NCBI GenBank assembly: GCA_965230265.1
Contig: OZ245999.1
Span: forward strand, 186,001 to 250,000
Reading direction: 5' to 3'
DNA length: 64,000 nt
Origin: JAJFKX01 sp965230265
GTDB lineage: Bacteria > Pseudomonadota > Gammaproteobacteria > Xanthomonadales > Wenzhouxiangellaceae
Positions 7,372 to 15,533 of this stretch are shown here, in pieces (the stretch's first letter is position 1; each line of letters opens with the position of its first letter). Below the pieces are notes generated by a model that was given only the letters and a program-made list of their open reading frames with translations, ran no database searches and was not told the origin of the DNA. The position numbers were made by a program, and so were the translations under genes.

Positions 7372-9240
7372 ATGCGTTTTTCCATTCATTACCGTTTGTC
7401 AGGCCTGTTAGCAATGTTGTTGTTATCGGCGAATATCGTTTCAATGGCAACAGAGCCAGTGGTCCGGGATGATCCACACAGTTTTAGTCAACCACAACGG
7501 GTGCTGATTGATCATCTGGATCTGGACCTGGATGTGCGCTTTGACGATAAAACCCTGTCGGGTACAGCATGTTTTCGTCTAAAGCGCATCGCTGACACCA
7601 TTGATAAGCTGGTGTTGGATACTCGTGGGCTGAGCATTAAAGGGGCAGAGGCGATGTTGGATGGCCAATGGGTCAAAACAGATTTCAGTCTGGGAGAAAC
7701 CGACGGTGATTTGGGGCAGCCACTAACGATCAGCTTGCCGACTGGCGCAGATCAGATTCGGGTTCATTACGCCAGCCAGCCATCTGCATCCGGTTTGCAG
7801 TGGCTAACGCCGTCGCAAACCGCAGGTAAGCAAAAGCCTTTCTTGTTCAGCCAATCCCAGGCCATTCATGCACGCAGTTGGGTGCCGTTGCAAGATACCC
7901 CGCAGGTGCGCTTTACCTACCGTGCCAATATCCGGACACCGCAGGGCTTAAAAGCGGTGATGAGTGCAAACAACGACCCGAATGACCAGGACGGTGATTA
8001 TCAATTTGATATGCCGCAGCGCATCCCATCGTATCTGATGGCGCTGGCAGTTGGTGAGCTGCGTTTCCAATCGATGAGTGAGCGTACCGGTGTGTATGCA
8101 GAGCCATCGGTGTTGGCAGCGGCCGCTGCAGAGTTTGATGACACCGAGGCGATGATGGATGCGACTGAAAAGCGCTTTGGTGAGTATCAATGGGGACGCT
8201 ATGATTTATTGATTTTACCGCCAAGCTTTCCTTTCGGTGGTATGGAAAACCCGCGTTTATCATTTATTACACCAACGGTGATTGCCGGGGATAAAAGTCT
8301 GGTCTCGTTGATTGCTCACGAGTTGGCACATTCCTGGTCAGGCAATTTGGTGACCAACTCTACCTGGGCTGACTTATGGCTGAATGAGGGGTTTACCACG
8401 TATCTGGAAGGCCGGATCATCGAAGATATTTTCGGAAAGGCACGCTATAACATGGAGGCAGTGCTTGGCTATCAGGATCTGCAGGCCGAACTGGAAAATA
8501 CCGACTCTCCGGCTGACACCCGCCTTGCCATCGACCTGGATGGGCGTGATCCTGATGATGGTTTTTCCAATGTGGCTTATGAAAAGGGTCGTTGGTTTTT
8601 AACCTGGCTGGAAAGCCAGTACGGACGTGAACGCTTTGATGCCTGGCTGAAAGGTTATTTTCAGCGACACCAGTTTCAAAGTATTGACACTACCGGTTTT
8701 TTGCAGGATATCAATGAAAACTTATTAAAACGCTATCCAGACGAAGTCACCATCCAGCAGGTCAAAATGTGGGTAGAGGGCGAAGGTCTGCCTGATGATC
8801 ATCTGGTACCACAGTCCAGCGCATTTGCACCCATTGATGTTGCTCGCCAGCAATGGCTGACAGGGGAGCAAGCTGTTGATGCCATCGACACTGATGAGTG
8901 GACTACACAACAGTGGCTGTATTTTCTTAATAACCTGCCGGAAGATATTGGTGTGGAACGGATGGCAGCATTGGATCAGGCCTTCGGTTTGACTCAGATA
9001 GGGAATAATGAAATTGCTCACAGTTGGCTCAAACTGGCCATTCAAAATGATTATCAGCCCGCGTTTGCCCGGCTGCAGCAGTACCTGATCAGTATAGGGC
9101 GACGGAAGTTAATAGTACCGTTGTATGAAATATTGATGAGGTCAGAGTCGGGCAGTGCAATGGCCAAAGCCATCTACGCTAAAGCCAGGCCTGGATATCA
9201 TCCATTGGCACAATCAACCATAGATGAAATGGTTAAATAA
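7372..9240 (+). CDS. M1 family zinc aminopeptidase (leukotriene A4 hydrolase-like)
   Basis: 622 residues with an N-terminal signal or anchor segment (LSGLLAMLLLSANIVSMA), so probably periplasmic. Catalytic features are GGMENP (exopeptidase motif), the zinc site HELAH at residues 316-320, and the third ligand Glu339 in LWLNEGFTTY. The C-terminal alpha-helical region and overall length match the LTA4H-like M1 subgroup rather than the longer PepN type. It likely removes N-terminal residues from peptides. It starts divergently from the creatininase-family gene, so the two probably share a promoter region. Confidence 0.92.
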   Translation: MRFSIHYRLSGLLAMLLLSANIVSMATEPVVRDDPHSFSQPQRVLIDHLDLDLDVRFDDKTLSGTACFRLKRIADTIDKLVLDTRGLSIKGAEAMLDGQWVKTDFSLGETDGDLGQPLTISLPTGADQIRVHYASQPSASGLQWLTPSQTAGKQKPFLFSQSQAIHARSWVPLQDTPQVRFTYRANIRTPQGLKAVMSANNDPNDQDGDYQFDMPQRIPSYLMALAVGELRFQSMSERTGVYAEPSVLAAAAAEFDDTEAMMDATEKRFGEYQWGRYDLLILPPSFPFGGMENPRLSFITPTVIAGDKSLVSLIAHELAHSWSGNLVTNSTWADLWLNEGFTTYLEGRIIEDIFGKARYNMEAVLGYQDLQAELENTDSPADTRLAIDLDGRDPDDGFSNVAYEKGRWFLTWLESQYGRERFDAWLKGYFQRHQFQSIDTTGFLQDINENLLKRYPDEVTIQQVKMWVEGEGLPDDHLVPQSSAFAPIDVARQQWLTGEQAVDAIDTDEWTTQQWLYFLNNLPEDIGVERMAALDQAFGLTQIGNNEIAHSWLKLAIQNDYQPAFARLQQYLISIGRRKLIVPLYEILMRSESGSAMAKAIYAKARPGYHPLAQSTIDEMVK

Positions 9241-9269
9241 CTTTTTGATGGTCAGGGGAGTGTCTTGAG

Positions 9270-9599
9270 GTGCAAATATTAAGGGCAGTATTAATATCAT
9301 TTTGGTCAATACTTTGTTTGTCGGGTTTTTATGTGTTGATTAAAGGTGGAGGATCGATAATCACACTGATTTCGATGTTGTGTGTACTGGCCACCCTATT
9401 TGCATTAAATAACAAGGGTGGTGAAGCGATAAGAAAAATCGCAATGGTTTATTGTGCTTTGTGGGTGGTGTTATTGACGGTTTTTGTGGTTCTTGAAGCT
9501 GATCGATTGATCAATTTAAAAGCCATATTGCTATGCTTGGGCTTGCTATCTGTAGGTATTTTGTCACTGATGGTTTTACTAAAACTGAAAACTCATTAA
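9270..9599 (+). CDS. Small hypothetical membrane protein with four predicted helices
   Basis: 109 residues from a GTG start, with GGGGAG about 10 nt upstream. Four hydrophobic stretches can be read: AVLISFWSILCLSGFYVLI, SIITLISMLCVLATLFAL, IAMVYCALWVVLLTVFVVL and AILLCLGLLSVGILSLMVLL. I recognise no family. It lies 29 nt after the aminopeptidase gene and 238 bp before the RiPP precursor gene on the same strand. Read-through from the peptidase gene is the simplest source of transcription. A role next to the peptide cluster, for example immunity, is only a guess from location. Confidence 0.6.
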   Translation: MQILRAVLISFWSILCLSGFYVLIKGGGSIITLISMLCVLATLFALNNKGGEAIRKIAMVYCALWVVLLTVFVVLEADRLINLKAILLCLGLLSVGILSLMVLLKLKTH

Positions 9600-9711
9600 G
9601 CATCAATATAAACCAAAAAGTATAAACGATAATCAATGGCCCCATTGATGTCTGCAAACGATTGATATGATTGATTTAAAGAGGCGATACAGGTATTTTT
9701 GGTCATAAATA

Positions 9712-9738
9712 TTGACCTATTTTCAGTAATAATAAATA
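9712..9738 (+). promoter_or_regulatory. Possible promoter of the RiPP precursor gene
   Basis: The 238-bp gap before the precursor gene is strikingly AT-rich. It holds TTGACC (9712-9717) followed by TAAATA (9733-9738) at 15 bp spacing, with overlapping A/T-rich alternatives. This would give a leader of roughly 90 nt. A hairpin in that leader (TCGGGC / GCCCGA, 9786-9804) lies upstream of the ribosome binding site. No other gene is visible in the gap. Confidence 0.3.
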
Positions 9739-9837
9739 AAAATTTTTAATGTCTATTTAACAGCTATTTCTGTAGGGTAAAGCTGTCGGGCCGGAGAAGC
9801 CCGATGAAATGGAAAATTCAACATAAGGAAGACATTT

Positions 9838-10005
9838 ATGAATAAGTTAGAGAATACAAAGCAATCCCGCATTCTTGGTAGCAAACTGGCTCGTGAACTG
9901 ACTGAAGAGGAAGTTTTGGACGTCACCGGCGGTTACAGCTGCCCATCTGCTGAAAATACACCAGGTGAACCACACAGCGGTCAGCAGTACGATAACCCTT
10001 ACTAG
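9838..10005 (+). CDS. RiPP precursor peptide with double-glycine leader (candidate graspetide precursor)
   Basis: A 55-residue ORF, easily missed because of its size. The ATG at 9838 follows a strong ribosome binding site (AAGGAAG, 9825-9831). The N-terminal part, MNKLENTKQSRILGSKLARE then LTEEEVLDVTGG, is a classic double-glycine leader: amphipathic and acidic, with hydrophobic residues ahead of GG at positions 31-32. The predicted 23-residue core is YSCPSAENTPGEPHSG followed by QQYDNPY. It contains Ser34, Ser37, Thr41 and Ser47, plus Glu39, Glu44 and Asp52, with no Lys and one Cys. Acidic and hydroxyl residues are the substrates of ATP-grasp graspetide ligases, and such a ligase is the next gene. 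C39 exporters cleave after GG, and one is encoded in the same cluster. Precursor assignment is strong; ring pattern is unknown. Confidence 0.85.
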   Translation: MNKLENTKQSRILGSKLARELTEEEVLDVTGGYSCPSAENTPGEPHSGQQYDNPY

Positions 10006-10064
10006 GTTCTAGTTAATGATGGCATCTGACTACTCTGTGGTCTGATGATGCTATTAAGTGTTTG

Positions 10065-10100
10065 AGGGCCGTCATTTTGGCGGCCCTTGTCTTTGATTTT
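10065..10100 (+). terminator. Stem-loop with T-rich tail after the precursor gene (possible attenuator)
   Basis: A 7-bp GC-rich stem (AGGGCCG / CGGCCCT) around a 9-nt loop is followed by a T-rich stretch (TGTCTTTGATTTT). It lies 60 nt after the precursor stop and about 95 nt before the ATP-grasp gene. A partial terminator here would give more precursor than enzyme mRNA, as is usual in RiPP operons. A TTGACA at 10146-10151 with AATAAT 19 bp later could be a second, weak promoter, but it would leave only about 10 nt of leader. The rest of the 189-bp gap shows no gene. Confidence 0.5.
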
Positions 10101-10194
10101 GCATGAGCTATGGCCATTTTGAAGTGGCCCATATATTGCATGTCATTGACACAACCGTTGCCAGATTGCCAATAATAAACTACGTATAACCATA

Positions 10195-11352
10195 ATGGCC
10201 TCAAAAATACTGATCATAACCGTCGCAGGTGATTTGCACACCAATGCCGTGCAATGGGCCTTGCAGCAAAGCGGCTGCGAACTGTCTAACTGGGTAGTTA
10301 CTGATTACCCGGAACATCAGTCAATATCACAAGCAATATCAGACCGCGGTGAAAGCCTGGCGATTGGCGGTGTTGGTCAACATATCCAATCAAAAAAATT
10401 TGATACGGTATGGCTTCGGCGTTTCTGGAAAAGTCCGATACCCAAACAGCTGCACCCAGCCGATCGCTCAGCTGCCGCGCAATCAGTAGAGAGCATGCGT
10501 CGCTCGTTGCTAAGTGTGCTGGCACCCAATGCATTTTGGGTTAATCCACAGCACACATTGCACAGAGCTGGGTATAAACCGGTACAGCTCTCATTGGCCA
10601 AACGTTTGGGGTTGCAAATCCCCAATACACTAATCAGCAATGATCCAAATGCAGTTCGTGATTTTTATCAGTCATCCAATGGCAAGGTGATTTATAAACC
10701 TTTGGATTCTATGGTGTGGAAAAAAGGTGAGGTCAAAAAAGTAACTTATACCACTGCACTTACTGAACAAGACTTGGCTGATGATGTGGCGATTCAATTA
10801 TGTCCTGCTATCTTCCAGAAAAATATTACCAAAGCCTATGAAATCCGTGCGACGTTTATGGGTGCTACCTGTATTGCCGTCAAGTTGGATACTCAGGGAA
10901 TTGATGACATAGAACAAGACTGGCGTCATGGATCTGCCAAAGGTATTTCCTTAAAACCAGCGCCTATAGATTTGCCTAAGGATATTTATCAACGCTGTCG
11001 TGAGTTCATGCGGCAAATGGATATTGTTTATGGTGCCTTCGACTTTATCGTGACACCTGATGGTGAGTATATTTTTCTTGAGGTTAATCATGGAGGTCAG
11101 TTTTTATGGATAGAGCTGGAAAACCCTGACTGTCCGTTGTTGCAGGTGTTTTCCGAGTTTTTGCTCTCCGCTGATCCTGACTTTTTATGGAGTGGTTTGA
11201 AAAAGCCAGAGTTATCCATGACAAGCTATCAGACCAGTGAGCATTATGCGCGCTTTGTGGATGACCCTAACCAGGGGCATGAGCCTTACGAATATCAATT
11301 TAACCGCGAGTCAACTGACTCGCAGCCAATGCAGCACGACCAGGGTATATAA
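10195..11352 (+). CDS. ATP-grasp ribosomal peptide maturase (graspetide synthetase-like, MvdC/MvdD type)
   Basis: 385 residues. The N-terminal pre-ATP-grasp region (KILIITVAGDLHTNAVQWAL, later VWLRRFW) and the central part (LSLAKRLGLQIPNTLISNDP, GKVIYKPLDSMVW) match microviridin-type ligases. The ATP/Mg site is seen in YEIRATFMGATCIAVKLDTQ, then YGAFDFIVTPDGEYIFLEVN followed by HGGQFLWIE. Known enzymes of this family phosphorylate Asp/Glu side chains and join them to Thr/Ser or Lys to form esters or amides. The leader-bearing precursor upstream is the obvious substrate. No clear Shine-Dalgarno precedes the ATG. The C-terminal 40 residues are polar and not recognised. It is distinct from glutathione synthase in this window. 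Confidence 0.85.
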   Translation: MASKILIITVAGDLHTNAVQWALQQSGCELSNWVVTDYPEHQSISQAISDRGESLAIGGVGQHIQSKKFDTVWLRRFWKSPIPKQLHPADRSAAAQSVESMRRSLLSVLAPNAFWVNPQHTLHRAGYKPVQLSLAKRLGLQIPNTLISNDPNAVRDFYQSSNGKVIYKPLDSMVWKKGEVKKVTYTTALTEQDLADDVAIQLCPAIFQKNITKAYEIRATFMGATCIAVKLDTQGIDDIEQDWRHGSAKGISLKPAPIDLPKDIYQRCREFMRQMDIVYGAFDFIVTPDGEYIFLEVNHGGQFLWIELENPDCPLLQVFSEFLLSADPDFLWSGLKKPELSMTSYQTSEHYARFVDDPNQGHEPYEYQFNRESTDSQPMQHDQGI

Positions 11353-11377
11353 CCAGGATATCAATCGAGCATAGCGT

Positions 11378-12598
11378 ATGGACTTATTCCGCAAAGAAGC
11401 TGTAGAACATCAGGCCGGTCGTTTATATGGTGAGGTGACGTTAACAACACCGCTATCCAGTAAAGTGATGACGGCTTTGCTGATAACCATTATTGCAGCC
11501 ATCGTTGCGGCGTTGTTGTTTGTCAATTATGCAAAAAAAGAAAGTGTCACCGGTTGGTTGACACCGGACAAAGGCTTGTCGCGAATGGTTTCATCTGGGT
11601 ATGGTGTGGTTGAAACAGTGCATATACAGGATGGCCAGGACATTGTCATTGGTGCTCCGGTGATTACGGTTTCTCTGGATAGTGGCCTGGTTTCCGGTGG
11701 TGATGCCGTCAGCGCACAGCTGGGGCAAATCAATAATGAGGAAGGGGAGTTGCGCGCCAGGTTAGATTTGATTGTTGAACGCTACGATTCTTCCGGGCGG
11801 GAAAAAGCGCAGCGCCTGCAGCAGCTGCAGGCTGAACATGAACTATTGCTATCTGAGCGAGACATTCAGCAAGCCCGTATTATCGCTGCAGAAGAGCTGT
11901 ATGAAGCAATGCTTAGCATTGATGCCACCTCAGGTTTAGAAACCAAAAGACAGTATGAGGCTTTGTTGGTTTTACGACAATCACGAGAACAACTTGCTCA
12001 GCAAATTGTGGCCAAAGACCGTGAAATTGGTCAGTTGCAGGCAGAAATCGCTGCTGCTCCCAATAGTGAACAAACGGAATTATCTGAGCTGCGTGGTCAA
12101 TTGGCAGTATTGGCTCAGCGCAGAACAGAGCTTGAAAGCCAAGGCAGTGTTGTGATGCGAGCGCCAGTGAGTGGGCGTGTTGCGGCTTTGCCTGCCCGGA
12201 CTGGGCAAAGTGTTAGCCCACAGACGCTGCTGGCGACCATTTTGCCAGAAGGTGGTCAACTTGAAGCCGAATTGTTTGTGCCTACACGAGCTGCAGGATT
12301 TATTGAAAACGGGCAGCAAGTGAGGATTCGTTATGATGCTTTCCCTTATCAAAAATTTGGTATCAGCAACGGGCTGGTGAAAAGCGTTTCTCGCACTATT
12401 TTTAACCCAGAGGAGTTGCCGCCTTCAATCCCACTGGATGAGCCAGCATACCGGGTATCGATCAAAGTAGAAGATCAGTATGTCTATGCTGGTGATAATC
12501 AGTTCCCACTGCAATCAGGGATGACCCTGCAGGCAGATATTGTTCAAGAAAAACAACGCTTATGGACGTTGTTGTTTGGTTCGATCAGCGGGTATTAA
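11378..12598 (+). CDS. HlyD family membrane fusion (periplasmic adaptor) protein of the peptide exporter
   Basis: 406 residues. A short cytoplasmic N-terminus is followed by one membrane helix (VMTALLITIIAAIVAALLFVNY), a lipoyl-like half-motif, a long coiled coil (about residues 110-235, rich in E/Q/R heptads), the second half-motif (VVMRAPVSGRVAALPARTGQ) and a C-terminal beta domain. It resembles CvaA-type adaptors that connect C39 ABC exporters to a TolC-like channel. It starts 25 nt after the ATP-grasp gene and precedes the ABC exporter by 56 nt. No TolC homologue is in the window, so a shared chromosomal TolC is presumed. Confidence 0.9.
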   Translation: MDLFRKEAVEHQAGRLYGEVTLTTPLSSKVMTALLITIIAAIVAALLFVNYAKKESVTGWLTPDKGLSRMVSSGYGVVETVHIQDGQDIVIGAPVITVSLDSGLVSGGDAVSAQLGQINNEEGELRARLDLIVERYDSSGREKAQRLQQLQAEHELLLSERDIQQARIIAAEELYEAMLSIDATSGLETKRQYEALLVLRQSREQLAQQIVAKDREIGQLQAEIAAAPNSEQTELSELRGQLAVLAQRRTELESQGSVVMRAPVSGRVAALPARTGQSVSPQTLLATILPEGGQLEAELFVPTRAAGFIENGQQVRIRYDAFPYQKFGISNGLVKSVSRTIFNPEELPPSIPLDEPAYRVSIKVEDQYVYAGDNQFPLQSGMTLQADIVQEKQRLWTLLFGSISGY

Positions 12599-12654
12599 TC
12601 AGGCCTTTGCTAATCTTGTCCGTATTTTAGTTGTTCTCAGTGTAATATTCGCGC

Positions 12655-14733
12655 ATGCAATTTATCCGCCAAACTGAAGCGTCGGAATGTGGCCTGGCTT
12701 GCCTGGCTATGGTGGCATCTAATTATCATCTGAATATCGATTTGTCGTCGCTGCGTCAGCGTTTTCCTTTATCGTTAACTGGCGCAACATTAAGGGATTT
12801 GATGACAGTGGCTGATGAGCTGGATTTCAGCTCACGCGCCATAAAAGTTGAACTAGAGCACTTGGCGGATGTGCAGTGCCCGGCAATTTTGCATTGGGAT
12901 TTATGCCATTTCGTGGTGCTGACCAAAGTTAAAACTGGCCGTAGGGGGCTACGCGCCACTGTCTATGATCCGGCCTTTGGCATTAAAGAGATGGATGAGG
13001 CTGAGGTTTCCAAGCACTTCACAGGCGTGGCGTTGGAATTAACACCAACAGGTAACTTTAAACCTGCAGAGGCCCGCCGACGGGTGAAACTGTCGGATTT
13101 GTGGAGTCGTATCAGCGGTTTAAAACGCGCACTGATGCAAATGCTGATTTTATCAGTGGTGCTACAGGTATTTGTTTTGTTAATGCCGTTTTATCTACAG
13201 CTGGTTATTGACGAGGCGGTGGTTCGTTATGACCAGCAATTTTTGTTGATGCTGGCTGTGGGGTTTGCTGCGGTATACCTATTAAGTGCGGTGACTGAGG
13301 CGTTACGTTCCTATGTCATTTTGGCGCTGGGTCAGCATATGACTTTTCAGATGGCCGGCAATGTTGTACGGCATCTGCTGCGGTTGCCGACAAATTTTTT
13401 CGAAATGCGACATGTTGGCGATATCATTTCCCGTGTGGGTTCTATCAAACCCATCCAAGATGCACTGACACAAAGTGTGGTTTCAGCATTGATTGATGGC
13501 GTTATGGCACTGACGACAGCGATTTTGATGCTGATTTATGCCTGGCAGCTGGCGCTTGTCGTGTTTGGGTTTACCGTTATTTACATGTTGCTTTCGATGC
13601 TGGTGTTTCCGATGATGCGCCGGCGTCAGGAAGAGATGATTACCGCAACGGCCAAAGAACAAAGCTACATTATGGAATCACTGCGTGCGGTTCGAGCAAT
13701 CAAGTTGTTTGGTGGTGAGGCTCAGCGCGAAGGCAGCTGGCGCAATTTATTCTCTAATGTGGTCAATGCCACCGTTGCCAGTGGCAAGTTGGATATTGCA
13801 GTCGCGTTTTTCAATACCTTGTTGTTTGGGCTGCAACTGGTATTAATCGTGTATCTGGGTGCGCGTTTTATTCTGGCTGGTGAGTTTAGTGTGGGCATGT
13901 TGTTTGCTTTTCTTGCTTATCGACAGAACTTCTCAGATCGGATCGGTGGTTTAGTGACCAAAGGTTTGGAGTTCAAAATGCTAGGGCTGCATTTGGAGCG
14001 TTTGTCCGACATCGTACACACAAAACAAGAGCCTGGATTGAATGCCACTGTGTCTGCAGACCGTGAGATCCAGGGAAAGATTGAGTTGGATAATGTTTCG
14101 TTTCGTTATGCACAAAATGCACCATACGTGTTTACCGATGTTAATTTATGCATTGAACCAGGTGAGTTTATTGCCATCACAGGACCATCCGGAAGTGGTA
14201 AATCGACCTTGATGAAAGTGATGTTGGGGCTGGCGCAACCAGAGAATGGAGAATTGCGCATTGATGAACTGCCAATGTCAGCATTTGGCTTACGGGCGTG
14301 GCGTCAACATGCTGGGGTAGTGATGCAGGATGATCAATTATTGTCAGGCACCATGGCAGACAATATTTCATTCTTTGATCCCCAGGTTGATATGGAGCAA
14401 GTCAGAAGCGTATCAGAAACGGCTCGAATTCATGCGGATATCAGTCGTATGCCGATGAACTATCTAAGTTTGATTGGTGATATGGGTGCAGCGTTATCGG
14501 GTGGTCAGCGACAGCGTTTACTACTGGCAAGAGCCTTGTATCGTGATCCACGTGTGTTGTTTCTGGATGAAGGCACAGCCAATCTGGATACACAATCAGA
14601 GCGAGAAATTGCTGATGTCATTGAGGCCATGCCGATTACCCGGATTGTTGTTGCTCATCGGCCGGAATTAATTGAACGAGCCGACCGGGTGTTTGAAATG
14701 TCAGCGGGTAGTCTGCGCCAGATTAAGCCTTAG
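12655..14733 (+). CDS. Peptidase C39-containing ABC transporter (PCAT, CvaB-like)
   Basis: 692 residues in three parts. The N-terminal C39 cysteine protease has Cys12 (QTEASECGLACLAMVA), His85 (LHWDLCHF) and Asp105 (VYDPAFG), so the full catalytic triad is present. The middle is a six-helix ABC membrane domain (about 135-430). The nucleotide-binding domain has Walker A GPSGSGKS (510-517), signature LSGGQ (614-618), Walker B VLFLDE (Asp638, Glu639) and an H-loop in VVAHRPE. Such transporters remove double-glycine leaders while exporting peptides. Together with the HlyD protein it forms a complete inner-membrane export system for the upstream precursor. Its stop overlaps the convergent omega-amidase gene by 4 nt. 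Confidence 0.95.
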   Translation: MQFIRQTEASECGLACLAMVASNYHLNIDLSSLRQRFPLSLTGATLRDLMTVADELDFSSRAIKVELEHLADVQCPAILHWDLCHFVVLTKVKTGRRGLRATVYDPAFGIKEMDEAEVSKHFTGVALELTPTGNFKPAEARRRVKLSDLWSRISGLKRALMQMLILSVVLQVFVLLMPFYLQLVIDEAVVRYDQQFLLMLAVGFAAVYLLSAVTEALRSYVILALGQHMTFQMAGNVVRHLLRLPTNFFEMRHVGDIISRVGSIKPIQDALTQSVVSALIDGVMALTTAILMLIYAWQLALVVFGFTVIYMLLSMLVFPMMRRRQEEMITATAKEQSYIMESLRAVRAIKLFGGEAQREGSWRNLFSNVVNATVASGKLDIAVAFFNTLLFGLQLVLIVYLGARFILAGEFSVGMLFAFLAYRQNFSDRIGGLVTKGLEFKMLGLHLERLSDIVHTKQEPGLNATVSADREIQGKIELDNVSFRYAQNAPYVFTDVNLCIEPGEFIAITGPSGSGKSTLMKVMLGLAQPENGELRIDELPMSAFGLRAWRQHAGVVMQDDQLLSGTMADNISFFDPQVDMEQVRSVSETARIHADISRMPMNYLSLIGDMGAALSGGQRQRLLLARALYRDPRVLFLDEGTANLDTQSEREIADVIEAMPITRIVVAHRPELIERADRVFEMSAGSLRQIKP

Positions 14734-15533
14734 GTTTGGCTTTGGACGGGTGAATCTGGCTTATCAATCAGTTGAAAATCGTCAGCATCATCTAAGAAAG
14801 GTAATTGCTGACGTACTTTGTTGAGGTGTGTCGCAGATAAGGATAGCTCGACCACCGCATCACGGTTGCCGGCATCAGCGATAACCTCACCCAAAGGATC
14901 ACAGACCATACTGTCTCCAGCATATTTAAGGCCGTTATCATCCTCTCCAATTCGGTTAACACCGATACACCAGCTTTGGTTTTCGATGGCTCTTGCCTGC
15001 AGTAGTTTGATCCAGTGCTGGCGGCGTTTGTCCGGCCAGTTTGCGACATAAATCAGTAAGTCATAATCATTACGATTACGGCTCCAGACTGGAAAACGCA
15101 GGTCATAGCAAATGAATGGGCAGACCCGCCAGTCGTGCAAGTCGACAATCAGTCGTTGCTGGCCTTGTCGATAGGAATGGTGTTCGCCGGCCATGGCAAA
15201 CAGGTGGCGTTTGTCGTAGCTGGTGTGGCTGCCATCTGGTCGGACCCAGTACAAACGATTGACATAATGGTCACCGCTTTTGGTGGATAGGGAGCCGGTG
15301 ATCACAGCCTGTTTTTCTATAGCCATCGACTGCAGCCATTTCAATGTCGTGCTGTTGGCCGGTTCGGCCTGAGTGTCAGAAGCCATGGTAAAGCCTGTAG
15401 TGAACATCTCCGGCAGAATAATCAGATCGGCACGGTCGATGGCAGCCAATTGGGTAGAAAAATGGGCGCGGTTTGCTTCAGGGTCATGCCAGTGCAGTTG
15501 GGTTTGTACCAGCGCAATATTTAAATCCCGCAT
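14730..15533 (-). CDS. Omega-amidase, nitrilase superfamily (YafV/NIT2-like)
   Basis: 267 residues of the carbon-nitrogen hydrolase family with the Glu-Lys-Cys triad: Glu42 (ILPEMFTTGF), Lys108 (SYDKRHLF) and Cys142 (FICYDLRFP). Family members of the YafV type hydrolyse 2-oxoglutaramate-like omega-amides. The gene overlaps the 3' end of the aminotransferase gene upstream (13 nt, 15521-15533). Methionine transaminases that use glutamine produce the omega-amide that this enzyme removes, so the pair makes metabolic sense. Confidence 0.88.
   Translation of the reverse strand: MRDLNIALVQTQLHWHDPEANRAHFSTQLAAIDRADLIILPEMFTTGFTMASDTQAEPANSTTLKWLQSMAIEKQAVITGSLSTKSGDHYVNRLYWVRPDGSHTSYDKRHLFAMAGEHHSYRQGQQRLIVDLHDWRVCPFICYDLRFPVWSRNRNDYDLLIYVANWPDKRRQHWIKLLQARAIENQSWCIGVNRIGEDDNGLKYAGDSMVCDPLGEVIADAGNRDAVVELSLSATHLNKVRQQLPFLDDADDFQLIDKPDSPVQSQT

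Noticed and set aside
10006..10194. Second precursor peptide after the first
   Set aside because: Only a very short frame starting at 10017 was seen, with no double-glycine leader and a stop after nine codons.
10195..11352. ATP-grasp gene as a second glutathione synthase or RimK-type ligase
   Set aside because: The FLEVNHGGQFLWIE end, the N-terminal domain and the precursor context fit graspetide ligases; a bona fide GshB is encoded at 21241-22188.
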